DNA of 64,000 nucleotides, from contig UWYS01000014.1 of assembly GCA_900291925.1 (NCBI GenBank), positions 124,001 to 188,000 on the forward strand. The letters are read 5' to 3'. Source of the DNA: Thecaphora thlaspeos (taxonomy: Eukaryota > Basidiomycota > Ustilaginomycetes > Urocystidales > Glomosporiaceae). The notes beneath the pieces were generated by a model, which was not told the DNA's origin, did no database searches, and worked only from the letters and a program-made list of their open reading frames with translations. This document shows positions 32,741 to 45,200 of this stretch, piece after piece. A program made the translations under genes and the position numbers. Numbering within the stretch: the stretch's first letter is position 1; the number at the start of each line of letters is the position of its first letter.

Positions 32741-33100
32741 CCCACGGTCCACCCGACGGAGATTAAAATGGTCGAATTCGACGGTGACAGCCTCGTTGCC
32801 AGATCGATTACTCCCACGGTCCACCCGACGGAGATTAAAATGGTCGAATTCGACGGTGACAGCCTCGTTGCCAGATCGATTACTCCCACGGTCCACCCGA
32901 CGGAGATTAAAATGGTCGAATTCGACGGTGACAGCCTCGTTGCCAGATCGATTACTCCCACGGTCCACCCGACGGAGATTAAAATGGTCGAATTCGACGG
33001 TGACAGCCTCGTTGCCAGATCGATTACTCCCACGGTCCACCCGACGGAGATTTAAAATGGTCGAATTCGACGGTGACGGCCTCTGGAGGGGGCTCGACAG
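32741..33100. repeat. 72-base tandem array
   Basis: Copies start at 32741, 32813, 32885, 32957 and 33029; the last is partial and carries one extra t. The unit has 24 codons' length and contains no stop in several frames on both strands, so repeated peptides could be read either way, for example VGVIDLATRLSPSN on the minus strand. The sequence just before it (32709-32731, gtggcgacgcggcgtgggc) also occurs at 2957, in the dispersed repeat. Confidence 0.9.
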
Positions 33101-33998
33101 ACTCCTGAGTGGCTGAAAGGGTTCCCACAGCGCCCTTCCAAGAAGAATGGCGGAAATGCGGCATGGAAAGTGTGCTGGCAGCCCAGCCGGCACGACCCAC
33201 CGCGTTGCTACGAGCATGATCCGGCGGCAAAAGACGAAAAGATCATCCTATCAGGAGTCCAAGTGCTTCCGCCCGGGCTCGTGTCGCCCTGTGCGGAAAG
33301 TTCGAGCCTCTCTGCGTACCTGTGCTTCTGCGGGATGCTGGGCCATGACTGACGCGCCAGCGTGTCGCTAACTCGCAGCAGGGGACGCTTCAGCTGATCT
33401 CGGGATAGGTGCACAGGGCGCGGATCCGCGTTGAGCTTGCCATCTTTGCGCGGCATAGGTCGTTGCTGATGTGTTAGAGTGGACTGTGTTTTCTGTTCGT
33501 CTCGGGAAGCTTCCGTTCTGATGGTCACTTGGCATAGAGAGCATGCGTCTGCAGAGCTGACGCATTGGTGTGTGACACGTCGAGTTTACGAGGAAAAGGG
33601 GGAAAGTGCGTAGCGACGCGCGGAGACGCTTCGACTGACGGGCCTGCTGCATCCGTGCGGGAGACGACGAGCGGACCTCCACATGCCATTTGTGGCCGCC
33701 TCCGCCGGACCAAGGCGCGGCTCTTGGTCTTGCTCGCCTCTTTGCCACCTTGCTGCGCCCTCCTTCCTACCACCACCGTCATCACCGCCGCTCATTGTCC
33801 TCACCACCGCCGTCTCGTATCAGCGGCAATTCCCTGTGTTCCTTTTCGCCATTCCGCTCCGCACCAACGACCCACCTGCCTTCCGTCGCGACAGCCAGCA
33901 GATCGATCCGCCAATTTCACCTATCTCTCCCGCCCCGGAAGGTGCAATCCCTCTTTCCCTCGTCTCCACACGCTCACTCATCGCGGGCCGCAGCCGCA
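33101..33998. other. Upstream region of PCP1
   Basis: No gene is seen between the tandem array and the PCP1 start. Open frames across 33565-34032 are not supported by any domain. Confidence 0.35.
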
Positions 33999-35895
33999 AT
34001 GCTGCGTTTTCCTATCGCACGCTCCGCGATAGCGCCGCCCCTGCACGCAACAGCCCGGTCCATGTCTTTCGCCTCGGTGCGCACGCTCCCGACTCGGCTG
34101 CCGCTGCTGCTGCCGCTGCAGAGGCAGATCGCCTTCGCTTCTCTCATCAGTCGACAAGTCCCACCATCCCTCCATTTCCTACTTTTGCGCTCCTACCACA
34201 CAAGTCCCGTCTCCCTTCGTTTCCTTCGACCGCGCAGACCGCAGCCCATCCCTCGTCGAACCGAGGACGCCGACAAGGCATCCTTGCCGCCTACGTCGCC
34301 CACAGGCCCCATCAGCGAATCGCCTCTTTACGATCCGGATCTTGCCAAACAAGAGGCAGAGGTCCTGCGGCAGCGCATCGCCTTCTGGTCACGCCAGCAC
34401 ATTCGGCCGCCCTCGGCGCTAGGCGCGCTGGCGTACCTCCTCGCGTTCGGCATCGCCTCCTTTGGTACGGCCGCCTATCTCTCGTTACGCGAGACGTCCC
34501 AGCTGGCAGAGGAGGTGCGAGCCAGCCGTGGACCTCTCTCCAACTTCACTTCGTTCTTTACTGCGAGCGATGGTGGCACGGCTGAACAGGATGTTTGGGG
34601 CTCCGGCGTCGACGAGAGGACACTGACCGTGGCTAGCAAGCATCAGAGGGCAGAGAGGCTAGGCCGTGGCCTGAAGCGGCTCACGGGATGGTGCGACCAG
34701 CTGGGACTACCGGACGGCGTCAAGCAGGTATTGGGCAGGTCCTATGTCATGGTCTCGGAGCAGTGAGTGGCGTGGCGGGGAAGCAGTGCGGCAATGTCCT
34801 TCCAGGCAGTTCAAGTTCGAATCGTTGCTTCGGCCTCCTCTCTGACAGCGTCCGTCCCCGCACCTTCTGTCCCAACGTCACCACCTCGCAGATACCTCAA
34901 CCTCCCCGCCTCGAAAGAGGTGCTGGTACCCATCCTTGCCCTTAACACAGTCGTCTTTGCCCTCTGGCGCTTGGCGCCGTTGCGACCGCAGCTGCAACAT
35001 TTTATGTCTCGACACTTCCTCCATCGACCCTCCAGTGGTCGGCTGTACACCACGCTCACCTCGACATTCAGCCACCGCGGCGGTCTACACTTTCTCTTGA
35101 ACAACTTCGCCCTATGGTCCTTTGGAGGCGGTGCCGTCATCTATGCAAGTCACATCAACGCAGGCGCACCGATCATCGCCGAGGCTTCGCAGACGCCCCA
35201 CTTTTTAGCCTTCTTCGCTACGGCGGGTGTGTTTGCGGCCGTCGTCAGCCACGTGGCTAGCGCGGTGAGGTTTAGAAGAATAGCGACGGTGAAGGGGTTG
35301 GAGGCGGCAAAGATGTCGGTGGGTAGACAGAGTAGTCTAGGAGCGAGTGGAGCAGTGTACGCCGCTGTCGTAGCGTCGGCATGTGCCTTTCCCGATGCGA
35401 GGATCAGGTGAGTAGGCGCGTCGACCAGCGCAGCGAGAGACGTGGAGTGAGAGGAGAGGGCAAAACTTACACTTGCCCACACCATTCTCTGCCTGTTCCC
35501 TCTATCCAACCCAGTCTCATCTTCCTTCCCTTCTTCAGCTTCCCCATCGGTTGGGGCGTATCAGGGTAAGTCCCTAACCTACCTCCTCTCTCTCTCTCAT
35601 TTCCAATTCTCTTTCGTTGGATACTCTTCTTTTTATTTAACAATCTTTTTGTTTTTTGTTGTTGTTGTTGTACCTTGCTCTCCCTTCAACGTCTCACAGC
35701 ATGGTAGCAGCCGACATGCTAGGTGCGATTTCAGGCTGGACAATGTTCGACCACTTTGCGCATCTAGGTGGAGCTTTGTTCGGTTATATCTACTTCTACT
35801 ACGGTCCTTTTCTCTGGACGCGCTGCAAAGGGTGGGTTTTACCGACTTTCGGTGAAAAGAGAAAGGGAGTCTATGTCGTCTCACCTTTGGAGTGA
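33999..35895 (+). CDS. PCP1: Mitochondrial rhomboid protease PCP1/PARL
   Basis: This is an intramembrane serine protease of the mitochondrial inner membrane; the yeast enzyme processes the dynamin-like Mgm1 and cytochrome c peroxidase. Exons 33999-34762, 34892-35407, 35515-35565 and 35700-35895 give 508 residues, all phases consistent. An Arg-rich, Ser-rich presequence (1-~95) is followed by a first membrane segment (~150-170). The rhomboid core has HRGGLHFLLNNFALWSFG, the serine motif GASGAVYAAV, and the histidine motif FDHFAHLGGALFGY, which is split from the serine by two short exons. The protein ends in the cytosol/matrix-type tail ending VVSPLE. Exon 3 is only 51 bases. The gene converges on RPB4, with 165 bases between stops. 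Confidence 0.9.
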
Positions 35896-36060
35896 GATAG
35901 AACTGGCAAGATAGATGGAGGGAAGTATACCACCGTTCCGATTTGTCACGAGTGTGATGTTTTGAATTGTGGTTGCAAATGGAAGCGAAGGATGGGCAAT
36001 AGTGGTACAGATGTGTCGATCGAGACTGACGGGACAAGGAGGAAGAAGGGGTAGGGAGAT

Positions 36061-37187
36061 TTAGGAGAAACGTCGCACGTTGTCGAGTTCTTGTAAGAGA
36101 GAGTCGAGTAAAGCGTCGTCTTTTGGTCCCAATCTGCGAGAGTCAGAGGGAGGGGGAGGGAATGAATGGGATGGATGGATGGATGGATGGTGTCAGTGAA
36201 AGCGCTACGCAGACGACGTAGGATCAACGGGGGTCACAAGGATGTCTGCCATGACTCTGTCGCATATGGCCAGGGCGACGAGAGAAGCGTCTTGCGAAGA
36301 TGTCGCATCTCGGTACGGTCTGCTGACTGGAATGAGGAGCTGCGCGGTTGGAAGGCTGCCTGCCTCGGCCAACCCCCAGCCAACCCCCAGCGAACCCCCA
36401 GCGGCAGATAGGACTTTCGCACAAGTTGAACCGCATTCTGGACGTCGAGCAGTGAGACTCACGTAGGAACGAGACTCTTGGCCTCCTCGACCTCGGTGAT
36501 GCAGAGGTTGGCCAGCTGGGCCATCTCGAACTGCGTCAATTGCAGCCCTAGGTCGTCGATGGGGTTGCCCTCTTGGTCGTATTCCCTCTCTTCGTCGCCC
36601 TTGGCTGCGTGTTTCATCAAGATGCTACACGGCCGATGCGCGCAAGATGGGGGATGCGTGGCTGTCAGACGGAGAAAGGGGTGAGGGAGTGGAGACGAGG
36701 CAAGAGGGGTGGAAACGTACGCTCGAATCTCTCGAATGGTAGGTCGGTCCTTGTACCTGCTAAACTCGGCGACGTATGCCTTTGTCTTTTCCGCGACGCT
36801 GTGCGCGTCACGCCGTCCAGAGCGTTCGAGAGTCAGCAGTGAGTCAGCAGTGCTTGCAGCAGAACGGTGGATCGAGGGATAGGAGAGGGCTGAACACGTA
36901 CGCGGTAGCCCCATCATCCTTGGAGGGAGGCTCTAGGCCGTCATTTGCAGGCTGTGAGAAGAAAAGGTTGACTTCCGAGAGCAGGAGACAGCCGACGTCG
37001 GAAAAGTCTGTTTGTTGGAAATGCCAGAAAAGAGGTGGGATGAAGTGTGAGAATGCGATGAGGACAAGGAGAGAGGGATGGGGCGAGAGGAAGGTAGAGG
37101 CCTACCCGGTCCCAGCTTTCCGAGGCCGGCATCTTCGTCCTCGGCCATGCCGCGGCGGAGGCGTTGGGCGGTGGCTGCTGACGACAT
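36061..37187 (-). CDS. RPB4: RNA polymerase II subunit RPB4
   Basis: RPB4 forms the stalk of RNA polymerase II with RPB7 and also follows mRNAs to decay. Five exons fit: 37187-37106, 37007-36902, 36798-36721, 36624-36463 and 36133-36061, giving 139 residues, the typical length. Sequence signposts are LGKLGPDFSDV, CLLLSEVNLF, EKTKAYVAEFSRYKDR, LTQFEMAQLANLCITEVEEAKSLVPT and the closing LLQELDNVRRFS. Donors are GTAGGC, GTACGT, GTACGT and GTGAGT. The last intron is long (329 bases) and contains three copies of an 11-base ccaacccccag repeat. The promoter is shared with ATP23, transcribed the other way. Confidence 0.88.
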
Positions 37188-37283
37188 GGCTGAGTGTGTC
37201 GATGGAGGTGAGTGTGATGCAATGTAACGGGACTATCGGCAGGTTTCGAGGGACGGATGGATGGGATGCGCGAGGACGCGAGA

Positions 37284-37315
37284 TGGTGGTGGTGGTGGTG
37301 GTGGTGGTGGTGGAA
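37284..37315. repeat. (GGT)n microsatellite
   Basis: About ten GGT units in the divergent promoter between RPB4 and ATP23, echoing the one between NUS1 and the UBX gene. Confidence 0.9.
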
Positions 37316-37562
37316 AAGAGCGACGAGGCCGAGGGTGGCAGGTTGGTGCGCGCCTGGCCGCCTGGCCGCCTGGCGCTCGTATTCCGTCTTCCGAGATTCA
37401 AGTCGGTGCAAAGGCCTTCCCGATCCAAGCAGAGCGTCCACGCCTTCCCGATCCAATTACGACGACGACGATCACCTCTCTCAACCAGCTGCCGCTCATC
37501 GCCACGCTCGTACAGCTGCTCGTCTTACCACCACATCACCATCGTCCGACCCACCAGCACTC

Positions 37563-37749
37563 ATGGTGATCCCTCTCTCCACCGCCCAAGAGACACCTTC
37601 GGACACAGTCGCCCGCGAACGCGTCCAGCAATGGACAGACGAGCTCTTCCGCACTTCACCCATCATCCGCTTCATGTCCAAGCACCTTGCCCTCTTGTCC
37701 TGTGACCCTCGGGCAGCCACTTCTTTCGTCTCCTCCTCTTCCTCCTCCT

Positions 37750-37780
<31 letters not shown>

Positions 37781-38396
37781 AACGACAACATCCTCGACCC
37801 CACACAAGACCATCCTGATCGCTACCTGCCCTACATCCATCTCAGGCGGCTTCTCCCCCTCCCTCCCAGGCGAACCCACCTCCTCCTCTACCATTCTGCT
37901 CTGTTCCAACCGACTCTACTCTAGAGAGCACGTCGAATCTACCCTTTCGCACGAAATGCTACACTGGTACGACCACTGTCGTTTCAAGGTACGCTGGGAC
38001 AATCTCTCACACCACGCCTGCAGCGAGATCAGAGCGGCCGCACTCAGTGGTGACTGTAACGTGTTGAGAGAGTGGGCGAGGAGAGAGTACGGTCTCAGGA
38101 ACCAGTTTCAAAGGTGCGTCAGGAGGAGAGCTGCCCTCAGCGTTGCGAGCAATCCCTACTGTAAAGGGGACAAGGAGAGGGCAGAGAGGGAGGTCGATGC
38201 GGTTTGGAGGAATTGTTTCAATGATACTAGACCGTTTGATGAGGTATGTCGTCGTTGCACCCCCGACATCCCGGCTGGCTTCGTCATGGTATACCAGGAT
38301 ACATCACCAGATCCAAGTCTCCATTGCTAACGCAGCTGATGCCCTTCCCCCGCCTGCCTCATACGCCCGACCCACCGATCCCAACAGATCTACTAG
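37563..38396 (+). CDS. ATP23: Mitochondrial inner membrane metalloprotease ATP23
   Basis: ATP23 is an intermembrane-space zinc protease that matures ATP synthase subunit 6 and chaperones its assembly. Exon 1 is 37563-38243. A 9-base last exon at 38388-38396 (acceptor CAACAG) adds only Ile-Tyr-stop, completing RPFDEIY as in the family. The total is 229 residues. The zinc motif is HEMLHWYD at residues 130-137. Conserved cysteines of the intermembrane-space fold are seen in LLSCD, CSEIRA, SGDCN, QRCVRRRAA, NPYCKG and WRNCFND. A Ser/Ala/Thr low-complexity insert (~55-80) is unusual. Without the micro-exon, translation would run into unrelated codons. Confidence 0.88.
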
Positions 38397-38953
38397 ATCC
38401 TCCCATCGCCCCATCCTTCCGACGCTCCCAAGACGCGGTCGCAGCAGAGGCATCGCCAGCCAACAGGTGGTTTGTTTAGATCAACAGAGAGGGTGAATAG
38501 TGTTACAGTGGTGTCTGCGCGTGTAGGGTTGGCGTTTGGTTTTGTGTGTTGGTGTTGGTGCACTGGAGCTTCTCCTCGACCGTCTGGAACTACATCCACG
38601 CTAACGCTACAAGGCATGACGCCAGGGAACAAGGGAGGCAAGGATAGAAAAGGCGCTTCAGCGTCGCAGCTGCGCGCAACATCAGCGCCGTCGGCGAGAG
38701 GAAAATCTATCTCCGCTGCAGTCCTGCAATGCTAGGTAGGGTGCTGCGGCCCCGGCTCGGATCTCACTTTCCGCTTCCTTGGAGCGCACCAGCCTTGCCG
38801 CAGCGGAGGTGGACCTCGCTTGCCTCCCTGCCGGCCCATGCAACCTGCCGCGTCCGTTGCTCGCTCTAGTCAGCAGGCAACGAGCGAGCAACGGACGCGG
38901 CAAGGGAGGGAGCACCAGCTGGCTGCAAGTGCACCACCGTATGACCCGCCGCG
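38397..38953. other. Convergent gap between ATP23 and CAF40
   Basis: No gene is seen. A short imperfect palindrome (cgttgctcgctctagtc..., reading back as cgagcaacggacgcgg) lies near 38857-38902. Confidence 0.4.
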
Positions 38954-40156
38954 CTACTGCTCGACGCGGTCCGACAGGTTGAGCAGCAGCGTAGCGAGGC
39001 ACCGCTTGGTGATGTGGTCGTTCTTGAGCAGCTGCGAGAAGGTCGCGTCCCTCAGCGGGCCGGGGAGGCAGGCGCGGAGCGCCTCGCGCGCACGCGGATT
39101 GTCACTGAGGCGGAGGTAGCAGCGCACCACGTGCTTGAGAAGCCGGACCGCCTGGCTCTCGACGATCTGCGCCACCATGTTGCTCAGCACGGTCCCGACG
39201 GCGTAGAAGCGCTCGTACGTCTGGCAGATGTAAGAGAGGCCCATGTCGTCGAGGAGGATCTTTTGGACGATAAAGATGGCCACCGTCTTGCTCAGCTCCG
39301 AGCCCGTCTCCATGATGCGCAGGCAGAGCGGGATGATCTCAGTCGAGAGAAGGAAGGTGATGACGTCCGAGTTGTCGTTCTGCTTGACCAGCGCGCCAAT
39401 GACGCCGAGCGACGTGAGGCGGAGGTACTCAAACGGCCGCGTCTTGGACGTCGTGTTGAGGAACGGGTAGAGGAAGAGCGGGATGTGGGCCTGGAGGAAG
39501 AGGCCGCGCGTCTCGCTGTGGCTCGCCACGCACTGGAGCAGGGCGAGGGCGTTGCAGACGCGGTTGCTGGCCTGGGCCGTCAGCGCTGGCGGCGAGAGGA
39601 GTGGGTAGACCGAAACAATCTCCTGCAGCAGCGAAGACATGACGCCGAAGCTGTGCCACAGCACCAGCGCTAGGTCCTCGTACTGCTCGCGCTTCTTGCT
39701 CAGCTCGAGGAGCGCGTCTTCGCGCTGCGCTGAGCTGCCCGGCAGGCTGTCTGCCGCCGAGAGCGCGGCCGGCGCTGCGTCTCCGCCGCCGTTACCATTG
39801 CCGTTGGCGCCGTTGGCGCCGCGAGGGGGAGGCGAGGGGCTGGTTGAAGGGCCGCCGCTGCCGGACGCCTTTTTCCCGGCCGCGGCGGCGGCGACGAGTG
39901 CGGCCTGGTCGGGACGTTGGCAAAGCTGGGTGATGAGGTGGTAGACGCTGAGGGCGGTGGTAGGAGTGCCGCCGGGGCCGGTGCCTGCAGGGTAGGATGG
40001 GCCAGAGTTGGGCGCGGGCCCTGCTGCCGAGAGCATCGAGGGCCCGAGGTCGACGCCGGCGAGCGATTCTCCCATGCCCGGAGGAGCTGCTGCGGAGGCG
40101 TTGTGCGAGTCTGTGCTGCTGCCCATGCCTCCCGGGGTGGCAGAGCGCATAGACAT
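38954..40156 (-). CDS. CAF40: CCR4-NOT subunit CAF40/RCD1 (CNOT9)
   Basis: CAF40 is a core subunit of the CCR4-NOT deadenylase complex, acting as a peptide- and RNA-binding platform. The single exon gives 400 residues. Residues 1-~130 are Gly/Ala/Ser/Pro-rich, then the armadillo-type RCD1 domain runs to the end: [109 protein letters not shown] and [19 protein letters not shown]. The ATG at 40156 (MSMRSATPG) is the first in frame; upstream codons lack an ATG. Confidence 0.92.
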   Translation of the reverse strand: MSMRSATPGGMGSSTDSHNASAAAPPGMGESLAGVDLGPSMLSAAGPAPNSGPSYPAGTGPGGTPTTALSVYHLITQLCQRPDQAALVAAAAAGKKASGSGGPSTSPSPPPRGANGANGNGNGGGDAAPAALSAADSLPGSSAQREDALLELSKKREQYEDLALVLWHSFGVMSSLLQEIVSVYPLLSPPALTAQASNRVCNALALLQCVASHSETRGLFLQAHIPLFLYPFLNTTSKTRPFEYLRLTSLGVIGALVKQNDNSDVITFLLSTEIIPLCLRIMETGSELSKTVAIFIVQKILLDDMGLSYICQTYERFYAVGTVLSNMVAQIVESQAVRLLKHVVRCYLRLSDNPRAREALRACLPGPLRDATFSQLLKNDHITKRCLATLLLNLSDRVEQ

Positions 40157-42279
40157 GGTGGCTGACTCGCCTGCTTGCTGGCAAGACCGGAGGGGCGGGT
40201 CCAGGTGGCCGTGGTGACGACCAGCGCGATGTGGCCGTGTGCAGTTGCTCGGGATCAATTGAATGATTCTCGCCGTCCAAGCCGGATCCTGCGAGACAGA
40301 GGCAAAGCCCTGTCTGTGCGAGCGCTATGGCGATGTGAGGCGGGCAGAGGTGGGCAGAGATGCTGACAGGCTGAGATGGAATGCTGCTGATGCCTGGCGA
40401 CGAGGGGATGCTACAGACCGACAACGGCGTGGGGCATCGAAACTGCGAGGTGTCGGATGGGAAGGTCGGACGGCGGCAGCGTCGGCGCCGACAGAGAAGC
40501 GACGACGAGAAGGGCTTGGGGCCGATCGAGTGGGATGGGGGGGGGGGCAGGGTATCTCAAGAGTGCGTTGGCGTCCGATGGCAGAAGAAAGGACCGAGAG
40601 ACGAGACGGCCGTAGACAGCTGCGCAATGGTGACGAGAGGTGGTGGGAGATGAGAGCGATGAGGCAGGAAGGGAAGGTGGAGACGCAGCGGCGGCGGTGC
40701 GACGTGGAAGAGGCGAAAGCGCACGGAGCAGGCAAAGCGCAGCGAAGAGCGGTTCCGTCCGACTTTACTCTCGCTGCGCCCCGATCACTCCGCTCGACGC
40801 CTGACCTCGGCCGGGCGGGTCTCATTCATTTCAGTCTCACCTCGCCGGTCCTCGGTAGCCCGGCGAGCGCCTGCTTGGTGCCGGCCGAGACGCGACTGCC
40901 ACTGCCAACGCCACTGTCAACGCCACTGCCAACTGCCACTGCCAACGCCACTGCCAACTGCCAACTCAGAGGGAGCGCGCACGCCGGCGGCCGAGAAGCG
41001 ACGGTTGGCACTTCGCGTTGGAAGGCAGGCATATGCCCTCGATATACACACAGTCGAGAGAGCAGTCCAGCTCAACGCTCTCTCATATCACGGAGCATGT
41101 CATCCAGGCACGACTCCTCAGAACAGTCGCCCCCCCTCCCCCCCCCCCCCCCTTCCTGCCACTGCGCTCATCCGTCGGGAGGGTAGATGCCCCCTCTACC
41201 AGGGCGGTCGGTACCTGGATGCCCAAGGCTAGAGTGACCTTCAAAAGTCGGAGGACCACGGGAACGTGTGTAATACATAATCCACGCTGTACGGACCATT
41301 CGCTCCCGCCAGCGACGAAAAGGACATGGTCAGGACCAAGGGCGAGTGACACAACAAGGAGGTCGCCCGCGGGGTCGCTCGAGACTTGGAGGCCCAGACG
41401 CGATCCACGCTCGACGGCGATGCATAACGACACACCCTTAGTAAAGGCCCCGCGCTTCACAGGGCTGTACATACACTGGCGTACAAGGCGGGGTTCGGAC
41501 GCCCGTACGTCTTCGCTGGGCTGCGCAAGAGATCTCAGTCTCTGGGAGGGGAGGACATAGGTAGGCGGCCCTTGGTGCCGCTCATGTGAGTGCGTCCCCC
41601 GCTGAGGCTCCGGCGCTTACGAATACCAAATATCATAGGTCGCTCCCGCCCTCCCCTGCAGGCTCCACCAACCATGCCAGCACGCACAGGCTCACAGCAC
41701 CTGCTGCCGCCTCGTCCCTTTGTCGCCAATAGACGGACCGACCCTTTGTCGACGGCATCTCTCGCAGTGTGGTGTTCTTGCCCCCCCCCCCTCGCCGACC
41801 ATGTTGCAGAGACGACATTGGCGACACTCCGACCTGGGCTCTTCCTAACTTCGTTCTCGACTCCGTCTAGATGTGCTCAAGCAATCCCATTGTCTTGGCA
41901 ACCGCCACCGGCTACGGTGCAGCATCAGCTCACACCGCTGCTGGCGCATGCCTACAGTACGTGGGCCACCACTTTGTATCCCCATCGCCACCTGCCGCTC
42001 GATTGGCAAGGATCCGGAGTCGTGGCGGAGCTGCTGCAGACCAGAGACGCATAAGCATTGCCACAGACGGTCGCTCGACATAAGAGGAAGCCAGGATGTG
42101 CAAGCCTTTGACCGACCCTTGACTTCGACACCACAGCATCCATCCACCCTTGAGCTCTCGTTGTCCCTTCTCCCGCGACCCCTCTCTTGGTATTTGTCTG
42201 CGCCACCGGCCGATGCCCGCGCCCGGCCACCGCGACCTCATATCACTTCGTCACCCCACCGCTTCGCCGTACCTACACG
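40157..42279. other. Gene-poor stretch with short repeats
   Basis: No convincing gene. It contains a run of ten G near 40545, an imperfect 12-base tandem repeat (40895-40966), a C15-type run (41130-41153) and a second C run near 41785. Confidence 0.45.
40895..40966. repeat. Imperfect gccactgccaac tandem repeat
   Basis: About six units of 12 or 18 bases built from gccactgccaac / tgccaac. Confidence 0.85.
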
Positions 42280-45200
42280 ATGCGGCCCTTTGGCGCCACT
42301 CGATACTTTGCCAGCCTCGGCCTGGCTGTGGCGGCGCTGCTCCCGCAGTTCTCGACCGCGGCCGATGACGGAGGGCGAATGGCAACCGATGCTGACACCG
42401 TCCTTTGGACCGTTTTCTCTACTTCCGTCCCCGCGCACCTCGAGTCAAGTGCAACGACCTTGCCCCCTACATCGGCGTGACGGGTACGCCCGTCCTGGAC
42501 GCCGCCACGGGAGCCTACGTCACCTCCTTCAGCACCGAGGCCAACCCCGGCGGCACTGGCTCCGGCATCTGGCAGTCCGGTGGCGGTCTGGCGTCCGACG
42601 GCAACAACCTCTGGTTCGTCACCGGTAATGGATTCGGCGGGCAGGAGCTCACCGTCCCGCGCGTCGGCCGCAATGTTCCCAAGGCCCTCCCGATGTCCGT
42701 CGTCAGGCTTCCGCTCGGACGCTACCTCGCCGGTGCCGACTTCTTCTGGTGAGTAAGAGTGGCGCGCTCGATCCTCCTACCATGTTGCGAAGCTGCGCAG
42801 GGGACGGAGCGGTCGCCACCCGCGCTCAGCGAGTTGTTTCCCGCCGCTCATCTGGACTGCATTCCTTTCTTCCTCTTCGTGCAATTTTTGCCATCTACGA
42901 CAATGCAGTCCCTCTGATGTCGTCGCCATCGATAACGCGGATCAGGACTTCGGAAGCAGCGGTGTCGCGCTGCTGCCGACCGGTTTCCGCGCTGGTGGTG
43001 TCGGACGTATCGCGATCGCCAACGGCAAGAACAGCAAGGCCTACATCATGAACGCCGACAACCTTGGCGGCTTCAAGACGGGCAGCGGCGCCGAAGACGG
43101 CAACCTCCAGACGATCCAGCTCAACGGCCAGTCATTCTCGACGGCGGGCGGCTTCCTCTTGGACGATGGCTACATCTACATCTCTGCGACGGGATCGCCA
43201 ATGCTGGCGCTCAAGTTCGGTGTCGACGGCAACGGCTCGCCCAACTTTGCACAGGTGGGCCAGTCCGAGACGGCGTCCGGAATCATCCGCGGTGCGGGCC
43301 ATACGACGACGTCGTCGATGAAGGGGCAGTCGGGCTCCAGCCTGGTCTGGATCACCGACACGGGCGTCGGCAACCTGCGCGTCTACAACGCCGTCCCGCC
43401 GGCCGACGGCGTGATGAAGACGATCTACAGCGCCAGCTTCGGCGGCGCAAAGATGCAGCGCCCCGTCCCCGGGAACGGGCGCATCTACGTGGCGACGAGC
43501 TACGGCCAGCTGGTCGCCTTAGGCGCGCCCGTCAACCTGACGCTCAACTTCAACCCCACCATCAACGGCATCTACAGCGCCATCTTGAAGATCTACACTA
43601 CTGGTGGCAACGCGACCGTACTGCTGACCGGCAGCGCTTCGGACCCAGCCCAGATGTCGTTCGCGACGGAGCAGTACGACGGCAGCTACCTCTCCAACGT
43701 CCCCTACATGGACTTTGGCAAGGTGCTGAGCGGCGGATCGAGCACGCTCCGCCTCAACGTCACCAACACCGGCGCACCGGCTCTGACCATCACCAAGTCC
43801 AAGCCGCCATCTGGAACTTACATCTACTCCACCAACCCGACCCAGGACCTCACCGAGGGCGACCACCTCCAGGCCAACGAGACCGAATCGGCAGTGATCG
43901 AGATGCGCGTCCCCGTCTCGACCGTCAACCTTGTGCCTTACAACGTCTCGGGCGAGTGGGTTCTCAACGGCAACGACCCCGGCTTCGGTGTCCACTTCAT
44001 CGAGATGTCGGGCCGGGTCATCAGCAGGCAGGTAGGCCCGCTGCTCGCTGGCGGCGTGGCCGGCGAGAACGCGCGCTACAAGTACCTCCGCTGCTTCCCC
44101 GGCGGGCCCAATCGCGCCGTCCCCACCTCAATGCCGGTGACTGGCCAGCTCGAGAACGGTGCGTGTCAGACGGTTGGCTCGCAGCGTGCCACGGTCAACT
44201 TTGTCGCGACCGAGTACGGCCAAGAGTGCTACGGCGGCTTTGTCGCTCCCGATGAGAGCGCCAAGGTCATCGACGACCTCTGCAACATGCCGTGCAAGGG
44301 CAACTCGACGCAGAACTGCGGCGGAGACGGCTCCCACAGCGTCCTTTACGACTCGCTCGCTTACAACGCGACCTCCAAGACGCTGGTGCCTGGCGCCTAC
44401 ACGGGTCCGCGCAACGTCGCCAGCGTCGACACCTATCAGTACGTCGACTGCATTACCGACAACGGCGCAGCCCGCTCGCTCACCGGCCCCATGTACGTCG
44501 ACGAGCGCAACGTGACGGTCGAGAGCTGCGTCCGCTTCTGCGCCGGCAAGAGCATGTCGATCGCCGGCCTCGAGTACGCACGCGAGTGCTACTGCGGCAA
44601 CTCGGTGAGGAGCGGAGCTGCCGGCGCGCCGGCCTCCGACTGCAACATGGTCTGCAGCGGTAATGCGACCGAGTACTGCGGTGCCGGCAGCCGCATCGGC
44701 GTCTACCAGCTCTCCACGGTCGTCGACAGTTCCGATGGCGTCTCGACCACGTCGACTTCGACTACCACCACCTCGGCCACCGTTACGTCCTCCACTGCCG
44801 CGCAGACCGTCACATGCACCAGCTCGACCTCGACCTCGACTACGACTACGCGTGCCCGGGAGACAAGACGTCCATGTGCGGCGGCAGCAGTCGCATCAAC
44901 ATCAGCAAGGACACAAAGTGGCAACAGTCGCTGTACACCGTCAAGCAGGCGGGACAGTGGAAGCACCTGGACTGTTACGTCGATCAGGTGACAGATCGCG
45001 TGCGTAACGTGACCATGTCGCCAAAGCATAGGACGGTAGAGAGCTGCATGGACGCGTGCAACCAGCGCAACATGACCAGCTGCGGCGTCGAGTACGGCGG
45101 AGAATGCTTCGGGTCGACGACGTTCGACAACAAGACGGCCACCCTCGCGCCCTTCGCCGGGTCCACGGACGCACAGGCGAGAGGCTGCAACATGCCATGT

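Noticed and set aside
36061..36133. Apparent frameshift in the last RPB4 exon
   Set aside because: On rereading the CT run, the exon joins the previous phase and ends correctly at LLQELDNVRRFS.
40263..41186. 307-codon plus-strand frame upstream of CAF40
   Set aside because: Crosses G-runs and short repeats, has no domain and no plausible translation context.
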